NCBI GenBank assembly: GCA_014529385.2
Contig: CM043964.1
Coordinates: forward strand, 110,048,587-110,112,586
From: Adiantum capillus-veneris
Lineage: Eukaryota; Streptophyta; Polypodiopsida; Polypodiales; Pteridaceae
DNA: 64,000 nt
Reading direction: 5' to 3'
Positions within the stretch are counted from its first letter, which is position 1, and every line of letters begins with the position of its first letter. The position numbers and the translations under genes are program-made. The notes beneath the pieces are model-generated. The model saw only the letters and a program-made list of their open reading frames with translations. It was not told where the DNA came from and did no database searches. Below, in pieces: positions 55,790 to 64,000 of the stretch.

Positions 55790-58700
55790 GAAGGTTGGTT
55801 TCAAGGTGCACTTATCCATGCTAGCCTATCTTGGAGAAATGATGGAGCTTGCTTCTCTCTCTTGTTTCAATGGAGACTAGCTTGGACAAGTGGTGGACCT
55901 TTGCTTCTCTCTATGTTTCAATAGAGTTAGCTTGGACAAGTGGTGATTTTGGAACAAAACCCCCATGTAAAACATATCATGGGTATTCCAAGTGATTAGA
56001 AAGATTACCATTTAAGATATAACCTTATAGGTTGGACAACTAGATCTTGGCTTGGAGAAATGGTGGACCTTTGATTCTCTCCATGTTTCAATGGAGTCTA
56101 TCTTGGAGAAATGGTGGAGCTTGCTTCTGTCCATGTTTCAATGGAGCCTAGCTTGAACAATTGGTGGACCTTTGCTTCTCTCTATGTTTCAATAGAGTTA
56201 GCTTAGACACGTGGTGGATCTTCAAAATAAACCAACTACTATCAATGTTGCCTAGCTTGGACAAGTGGTGGAGTGTTTCTCTACTCCATGTTTCAATGGA
56301 TCTTAGCTTGGACAAGTGTTGGACCTTAAAACAAAAACCCCATGTACAACATAGAATGGATTTTCTAGATTTTAATGGAGTCTAGCTTTAACAAATGGTG
56401 GAGCTTGTCTTCATCCATGTTTCAATGAAACTAGCTTGGACAAGTGGTGGACCTTGTAACAAACCCTCCCATGTACAACATATCATTGGTTTTCTAAGTG
56501 ATGGGAAGGAATACCATTCAAGATATAAACTTATAGCTTGGATAAGTAGTTGACTTTAAAACCAAATTCATCATAATACAATGAAATACAGGTCAGCCAA
56601 TTCCTAAATCTTGAGACCAAACCTCCCATGCTATTAGAGATAATATATTGGATAAGTGGTGGACCTTCTATTATTTTCCCATGCCTAGTTTAGACAACCG
56701 GTACACTTCGCAGCTATAAAGGTTGGACGGGTTGTGGAGCCTTGTTTCTATCCATGTTTTAATGGATCCTAGCTTGGACAAGTAGTGGACCTTGGAAAAA
56801 AGCTTCCATGTACAACATATATGAGGTTTTCCATGTTTTAATGGAACCTATCTTGGACAAATGGTGAAGCTTTCTTCTCTCCATGTTGATTTTGGAACTA
56901 CCTTAGACAAGTGGTGGAGCTTTTCTTTTCTACTCTTCATAATACAATGAAGTATATGTTGGTTACATGGTGAATCTTAAGGACAAACCTCCCATTTTAC
57001 TAGAGATGATAGGTTGGACAAGTGGATCAACCTTCTATCATTTCTCCATGACTATATTGGACAATTAGTAGACATAACATCTCTCTATGTTGTCTAGAGA
57101 TGAGCTTGGACAAGTGATGGACCCTGCTTCTCTCTTCCCTTGGTTTACTAGTTTGAAGACTCAGTATATATACTTTCTTAGATCTAGCTTGAACAAGTGG
57201 TGGACCTTGCATCCACAATCTTAATTCAGTACAAAAAAGTATATGAAAAAATAATATAGGAATCTTGGTTTGAAGGTCAAGCAATTAGGTTCCAAATGCA
57301 CATAATAATATATTTTCCACCCATATTAAAAAAAGTTAAATATGTTATTACCAAATTGACAAAGGTAACATCCAAGAATTATATCTTTCCATCTTGTCAG
57401 ATCTAAATCTTCATCAAGGCGACATGCATGTATACATCAACTTTCAAGCCATTCAAGAATACATGCACTTAGATTCCATAGTTTTGTTTTCAAAGTCTTT
57501 TAGGTTCTAAAACTCTTTCACATAAAGTATGTAATGACAAAATTCTTGAAGCAAACATTTGTGCCCAAGAAAAAGATCCCTCTCACATATTTAAAGTCCA
57601 TGAATTCTCTGATCCACACTTACAAGTTTTATTTTGACATCAAACATCAATTCTTTCATAGTTCCAAATAAATGCAACCTCGATATGAATTGACAAAAAA
57701 TGAATTTCTTTTACTATATGACCCAACATAGGCTCCAATCAAATAAAAAATGAGTCCCCAAAAATTTGGGTGCACTCTAACAATACGTCAGAGTCCCCTT
57801 ACAATAGGATGCACTCCAATAGTACATTGAAGTCCCCTTAGAGTAGGGTGCACTCCATTCAAGTGTTAATAAAATTGACACACCTTTATAAAAAAAAAAA
57901 GACTATATCAAATTATACAAATGTTGAAAGATACACACTAGAATAAAAAAAGCATCTTATAGCCATATTTATTCAATGCTTTCGTGTTGACAAGTACACA
58001 CCAAGGACATAATTTGTCTCAGAATCACTATACTGATTTACAATTGTGTTGTATGTATAGACTCTCTTATCTCTTGCATACAACCATCCTACCAACCATG
58101 GAATTATGGTTCTCTGCAAGAAGTTTTGAAGTTGCTCGGAAGTTTGCCTCCACATCTTTGGAAATATAAGATATGTCCCTGGCATGTTCCACATCACCCT
58201 ATATGGAGTGTCATCAAAAATTAAGGTATTGTTTGCATCCAAATCCTCAAATATCTTCCAAATATCACTCAGATTTTTGTGATAAACCCTTGTAAATCCT
58301 AACATGATATTTGGATTTTGGCAATTTTTGTTACTCATAAACACCTTGAACTTGGTATACTGCTCAGGAAAACACTTTTGTGTGATGCGTTGCACCCTTG
58401 TTAAGTTATAGCAACTCCATATCCATAGCTCAAAGTATTCAGCACAAAAATCCAAAAAACTTTGTGCGTCTGGTCGCACCACATGATAAACTTCATCTTT
58501 GTCCTCCACAAGTCGCATGTTTGAGCCCAAGATGGCATAGAATCTCCATGTTTCATTTCAACTGTCTTGAGAAGTAACCCCTCTAGATCCAAGATAAGTA
58601 CTCTTTTGATGTCCTTGAAAGCAAGTGGTAGGTGATAAGGAGGTGATTCATTCCTTGGACAAGGTCTTGGAGGAGGTTGGATGGGTAATTCAATAGTTTT

Positions 58701-61700
58701 CTTCAATTTATGCCAGCATATAGCCAATCCATTTTTCTGTAATGGTTCTGAAATTAAAGAACAAGAACACTTAATGCAAACACAACAATAGACATGAGTT
58801 TTACATTGTCTACCCTAAGGTTTTATTAGATACCAAAATCCATCTATGATATACTCATTAATAGAAAGAAAGTCAAATTAAAATCCTGAATCTTTTTTAT
58901 GCTACACTCTCTCTTAGTCTCAATACCATGGAGTTCAACTAGACTTAAGTCAACTAATAACTACTACTTGTTGTTAAAGGTATGCTTGAAGTGTATAAGG
59001 CTTAACCAATGCTCTAGTGTAGAATGGGTATTTAGGTCTCAAGGTCTACCACTTATCCAAGCAAAGATCCATTTAGATATGGAAACCCAATTTTTCTTAA
59101 TATAATGATATAGAGTGGACAAGTGGTGAATCTTGAGACCAAGCCACTCATGCTACTAGGGATAATAGGTTGGACAAGTGGTGGACCTTGAATGTAAACC
59201 CCCCATGTACAAAGTATCAGGGGTTTTGGGTATTTCAATGGACTCTAGCATCTTGAAACATGGTGGAGCTTACTTCTCTCCATGTTTCAATGGAGTCTAT
59301 CTTGGATAAATGGTGGAGCATCATCCTCTCCATGTTTCAATGGAGCCTACCTTGGACAAGTGGTGCACGTTTGTTTCTCTCTATGTTTGAACAGATTTAG
59401 CTTGGACAAGTGGTGGACCTTGGAACAAAATCCCCATGTAAAACATATCATGGACATTACAAGTGGTGAGAAAAAATACCATTCAATATAAACCTTATAG
59501 GTTGGAAAAGTGGTGGACCTTAACACCCAATTATTATTAATATAATGACATAGAGTGGACAAGTGGTGAATCTTGCGACCAAACCTACTAGGAAAAGTAC
59601 GTTGGACAAGTGGTGGACCTTGAATGCAAACCCCCCATGTACAAAATATTACTCATGCTACTAGGAATAATTTGGTATTAAGGTCCATGTTTCAATGGAG
59701 CCTATCTTGGAAAAGTGGTGGACCTTTGTTTCTCTCTATGTTTCAATAGAATTTGCTTGGACAAGTGGTGAACCTTGGAACAAAACTCCATGTAAAGCAT
59801 GTCATGGGCATTACAAGTGGTGAGAAAAAATACCATTCAAGGTATAACCTTATAGGCTGGACAAGTGGTGGACCTTAGCACCCAATTCCTCTTATTATAA
59901 TGACATATAGTGGAAAAGTGGTGAATTATGAGACCAAACCTACTAGGATATAATAGGTTGGAGAAATGGTTGACCTTGAATGTAAATCACCCAATGTACA
60001 AAATATCATGGGTTTTGCGTATTTCAATGGAGCCTAGCATCTTGGAGACATGGTGGAACTTACTTCTCTCCATGTTTTAATGGAACCTATCTAGGAGAAA
60101 TGGTGGAGGTTCCTTCTCTCCATGTTTCAATGGAGCCTAGCTTGGACAAGTCGTGGACCTTTGTTTCTCTCTATGTTTGAATATGGTTAGCTTGGACAAG
60201 TGGTGGATCTTGGAATGAAACTCCCATGTAAAACATATCATGGGCATTTCAAGTGGCGAGAAAGGATACCATTTAAGATATAACCTTATAGGTTGGACAA
60301 GTGGTGGACCTTAACACAATATAATGACATAGAGTGTACAAGTGGTGAATCTTGAAACCAAACCACTCATGCTACTAGGGATAATAGGTTAAACAAGTGG
60401 TGGGCCTTGAAATAAAACCCCCTAGAGTGTTTCAATGGAGCCTAGCTTGGAAACATGGTAAAGCTTGCTTCTCTCTATGTTTCAATGCAGCCTATCTTGG
60501 ATAAATGGTGCAGCATCATTCTCTCCATGTTTCAATGGAGCCTAGCTTGGACAATGGGTGGACCTTTGTTTCTCTCTATGTTTTTGAATAGAGTTATCTT
60601 GGAAAAGTGGTGAAACTTGGAACAAAAACCCCATGTAAAACATATCATGGGCATTACAAGTGGTGAGAAAAATACCATCAATATATAACCTTATGGTTGG
60701 ACAAGTGGGTGGACCTTAACCGCACCCAATTATTCTTAATATAATGACATAGAGTGGATAAGTGGTGAAATTGGGACCAAACCTACTAGGGAAATAGGTT
60801 GGACAAGTGGTGGACCTTGAATGTAAACGCCCCATGTACAAAATATCACTCATGCTACTAGAAATAATTTGGTATTAAGGTTCATGTTTCAATGCAGCCT
60901 AGCTTGGAAAAGTGGTGGACCTTTGTTTCTCTCTATGTTTCAATAGATTTATCTTGGACAAGTGGTGTACCTTGGAACAAAACCCCCATGTAAATCATGT
61001 CATAGGCATTACAAGTGGTGAGAAAAAATACCATTCAAGCTATAACATTATAGGTTGGACAAGTGGTGGACCTTAACACCTAATTCCTCTTAATATAATG
61101 ACATAGAGTGGACAAGTGGTGAATCATGAGACCAAACCTACTAGGGATAATAGGTTGGACAAGTGGTGAACCTTGAATGTAAACCCCCCATGTACAAAAA
61201 ATTATGGGTATTGGGTATTTCAATGGAGCCTAGCAACTTGGAGACATGGTGGAGCTTATTTCTCTCCATGTTTCAATGGAGCCTATCTAGGAGAAACAGT
61301 GGAGGTTCCTTCTCTCCATGTTTCAATGAGCCTAGCTTGGACAAGTGGTGGACCTTTCTTTCTCTATATGTTTTAATAGAGTTAGCTTGGACAAGTGGTG
61401 GACCTTGGAATGAAACCCCCATGTAAAACATATCATGGGCATTTCAAGTGGTGAGAAAGGATACTATTTAAAATATAACCTTATAGGCTGGACAAGTGGT
61501 GGACTTTAACACATATTTCTTCTTAATATAATGACATAGAGTGTACAAGTGGTGAATCTTGAGACCAAACCACTCTTGCTACTAGGGATAATAGGTTGGA
61601 TAAGTAGTGGACCTTGAATGTAAACCCCTCACGTACAAAATTATGGGTTTAGGGTATTTCAATGGAGCCTAGCTTGGAGACATGGTGGAGATTGCTTCTC

Positions 61701-62970
61701 TCAATGTTTCAATGGAACCTATCTTGGAGAAATGGTGGATCATCCTTCTCTCCATGTTTCAATGGAGCCTATCTTGGACAAGTGGTGGACCTTTGCTTCT
61801 CTCTATGTTTTAATGGAGTTAGCTTGGACAAGTGGTGGGTCTTGGAACAAAACCCCTTTGTAAAACATAGCATGGACATTACAAGTGATGAGGAAAAATA
61901 TCATTCAGAGATAACCTTATAGGTTGGAAAAGTGGTGATGGACCTTGACAAGTGGTGAAGGATACCATTTAAGATATACCCTTATAGGTTGGACAAGTGG
62001 TGGACCTTAACACCCAGTTATTCTTAATATAATGACATAGAGTGGATAAGTGGTGAATCTTAAGACCAAATCACTCATGCTACTAGGTATAATACGTTAG
62101 AGAAGTGGTAGACCTTGAATGTAAACACCCCATGTACAAAATATCATGGGTTTTAGGGTGTTTCAATGGAGCCTAGAATCTCGGAGACATGGTAGATCTT
62201 GATTATTTCCATGTTTGAATGGCACCTATCTTGGAAAAATGATGGAGGTTACTTCTCTCCATACTTCAACGGAGCCTAGCTTTGGACAGTGGAGAACCTT
62301 TGCTTCTCTCTATGTTTGAATAGAGTTAGCTTGGACAAGTGGTGGACCTTTGCTTCTCTCTATTTTGAATAGAGTTAGCTTGGACAAGTGGTGGACCTTG
62401 GAATGAAACACCCCGTGTAAAACATATCATGGGCATTTCAAGTGGTGAGAAAGGATACCATTTAAGATATAACCTTATAGGTTGGACAAGTGGTGGACCT
62501 TAATACATAGTTCTTCTTAATAAAATGACATAGAGTGTACAAGTGGTGTATCTTGAGACCAAACCACTCGTGCTACTAGGGATCCTAGCTGGACAAGTGT
62601 GGACCTTGGAAAAAAGTCCCCCTGACAACATAGAATGAGTTTTTTCATGTTTTAATGGAAGAGAGATTCGACAAATGGTGGACTTGCTTATCTCCATGTG
62701 GATTTAGAACTAGCTTGGACAAGTGGTGGAGCTTTGCTTTTTTACTCTCATAATACAATGATGTAAGGTTGGTTACATGGTGAATCTTAAGGCCAAACCT
62801 CCCATCTTACTAGAGATGATAGGTTGGACAAGTGGTCAACCTCTATCATTTCTCCATGCCTATAATTAGACAATTAGTAGAACTAGCATCTTTCTATGTT
62901 GTCTAGAGCTGAGCTTGGACAAGTAGTGGACCTTGCTACTCTCTTCCCTTGGATTATTAGTTTGAAGACT
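55790..62970. repeat. Large minisatellite with higher-order units
   Basis: Built from ~50-bp monomers centred on AGCTTGGACAAGTGGTGGAC and TCTCTCCATGTTTCAATGGA. Monomers group into larger units of roughly 355 and 435 bp, marked by CCCCATGTAAAACATATCAT near 59430, 60220, 60630, 61415 and 62415 and by degenerate versions (such as CCATGTAAAGCATGTCATGG) near 59790, 60990 and 61855. The array is interrupted by 57300-59030, which holds a broken NIF-type gene. Segments 56750-57170 and 62580-62970 are diverged copies of each other, so a multi-kilobase duplication contributed. Short reading frames rich in Leu-Asp-Lys-Trp-Trp are by-products of the repeat. Confidence 0.92.
57973..58736 (-). pseudogene. 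NIF/FCP1-type (CTD small phosphatase-like) gene fragment
   Basis: Proteins of this family dephosphorylate targets such as the RNA polymerase II CTD, using an aspartate nucleophile in DxDx[TV]. Here KRVLILDLEGLLLKT near 58590 gives the motif as DLEG, with Glu for the second Asp. After a one-base frameshift near 58550 the fold continues: VVRPDAQSFLDFCAEYFELW, IWSCYNLTRVQ, then NTLIFDDTPYRVMW and PGTYLIFP. The second acidic cluster (FDD) is present. At the 5' end a clean splice acceptor (CATTACAG, exon from 58736) shows that this was an exon of a real gene, but I found no upstream exon. The stop is at 57973. The Asp-to-Glu change and the frameshift suggest that it is not active. It lies in the gap of the minisatellite. 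Confidence 0.7.
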
Positions 62971-64000
62971 CATTATATATACTTGCTTAATCTATATAAT
63001 TACTCATTAGTTAGGTTACAAGTGGGTATGTAATTTGTTAGCCTCAAGGGACTTTGAATATTGAATAGTAAGAAAGTCAAGTGCTTGGTTTGAAGATCTT
63101 TTGCTTATCTAAACTAGACTCTAACTCAATAATAAGTTTCTAAGTTCCACGAATTGTCCTATCTAGGCTCCAAAAGAGTCTTAATTGGTTTGTGCTAGAT
63201 TATAACTTCCTTGATGGGGTAGAATCCTAGAAAAATGAGGCACTATAAGTTTTACCTTAGCTCAAATGGATTTTTCACTTAAACACGACTGCAATTTGGC
63301 TATCTAGTCTTTGTCTCGATGAGTTTAACACTAGATACATAGTAGTGATATTTAAGCTTCATGTCTCTTCACTTGATCGAGATAGAGACCATACTTTCAA
63401 GGTCACCACTTGTCTTACCTAAAGACCAATGTGAGACATGGGAGCAAGAAAGCCATCCGATATTGTTTTAAGGACTATTACATAGGCAATCAATAACTTA
63501 AGTAAAGCAAAAAAACTTGGATCTTTCACAATTAATAACTTAAGTAAAGCCAAAAAGACTGGATCTTTGACAGTTTTTTTCAAACTAAAAAAGCACAATC
63601 TCATGCTAACAAACTATAAATCACAATTGAAAGGTTTGAACAAGAAAAAGATCAACAATCTTAATAAGAAGATACTTTTCATTTCATTTGATGATTACAA
63701 ACTAAAATAAAGTCTCTCAAGAAATTGATAAACAAAAAATGTAGGTGACTGCTTCATTATTTTGAGCAAAAATATCAAAATCTCTATTGATTGAGCTCCA
63801 TCTAGTAGTATCCTTTGTAAATCCTGCAAGAAGGAATAAAAAGAAAGATTTGTTAGATACCATGCACATGAGTTTTCAAGCATGTGTATCAAGAATATAT
63901 GACATGTCACTAGTACCTTAGGGTTGCTTTCTATCCAGCCTTAGAAATTGTTCTCCTCAGCTTTCACCTTATTTATATAAGCCTTTTGTTGTGGTTGCCT
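62971..64000. other. Right end of window, no firm gene
   Basis: A 42-bp tandem duplication containing AATAACTTAAGTAAAGC lies at 63492-63575. On the minus strand a good splice acceptor (TTCCTTCTTGCAG, about 63822-63834) precedes a short open stretch and AT-rich sequence. This could be the last exon and 3' UTR of a gene that begins beyond 64000; I cannot name it. Confidence 0.3.

Noticed and set aside
59282-61922. Frames rich in FQWSLSWRNGG and LDKWWT in the minisatellite
   Set aside because: They are translations of the ~50-bp monomer, break between units, and lack start context; not genes.

Overview
This window looks like nuclear DNA of a land plant with a large, repeat-rich genome. A homosporous fern (Ceratopteris/Adiantum type) is my best guess, because the decayed PPR repeats use the Met-Tyr-Ala-Lys-Cys-Gly and Ala-Gln-Gln-Glu-Gln-Gly wording typical of fern PPR genes. 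That assignment is inference. There is very little ordinary gene content: one ketoacyl-CoA synthase gene with two frameshifts (516-2004), decayed PPR arrays, and a broken NIF/FCP1-type phosphatase remnant. Most of the window is nested mobile elements and tandem repeats.

Layout. 1-7.1 kb: KCS gene, GA/CT microsatellites, local duplications and one unassigned ORF. 7.16-30.4 kb: a degenerate PPR array split by a Ty3/gypsy chromovirus-type retrotransposon (7815-25730, minus strand). That element is itself split by a 9.3-kb terminal-inverted-repeat DNA transposon (10101-19385). 30.4-32.1 kb: noncoding, with a long CT tract. 32.1-39.5 kb: a gag-only LTR element whose leader holds eight copies of a 20-bp palindrome. 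39.5-45.9 kb: a second, very short member of that family, with a solo LTR of a giant-LTR family inside it and a solo LTR of the chromovirus family inside that. 47.2-52.1 kb: a second giant solo LTR (4.9 kb) containing a ~152-bp tandem array. 55.8-63.0 kb: a ~7-kb minisatellite around the phosphatase remnant.

The most interesting object is the DNA transposon. It carries two plus-strand genes on its left half. On its right half, minus-strand genes encode a DDE-type transposase-like protein and a 270-residue histone H3-like protein. The H3-like gene is uninterrupted. It keeps the H3 tip ARTKQTA and a full histone fold of canonical H3 spacing, joined by an ~160-residue rewritten tail and one 83-bp intron. 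The two gene sets converge on a nested inverted-repeat structure. The transposase and one plus-strand gene have in-frame stops, mostly TAG; the H3-like gene has none. A second notable feature is the giant-LTR family. Two solo LTRs with perfect 5-bp target duplications each hold a TATA box, a tandem array and a short start-codon exon ending at a phase-0 splice donor.

All calls come from reading the sequence. No database search was possible, and family names rest on motifs I recognise.
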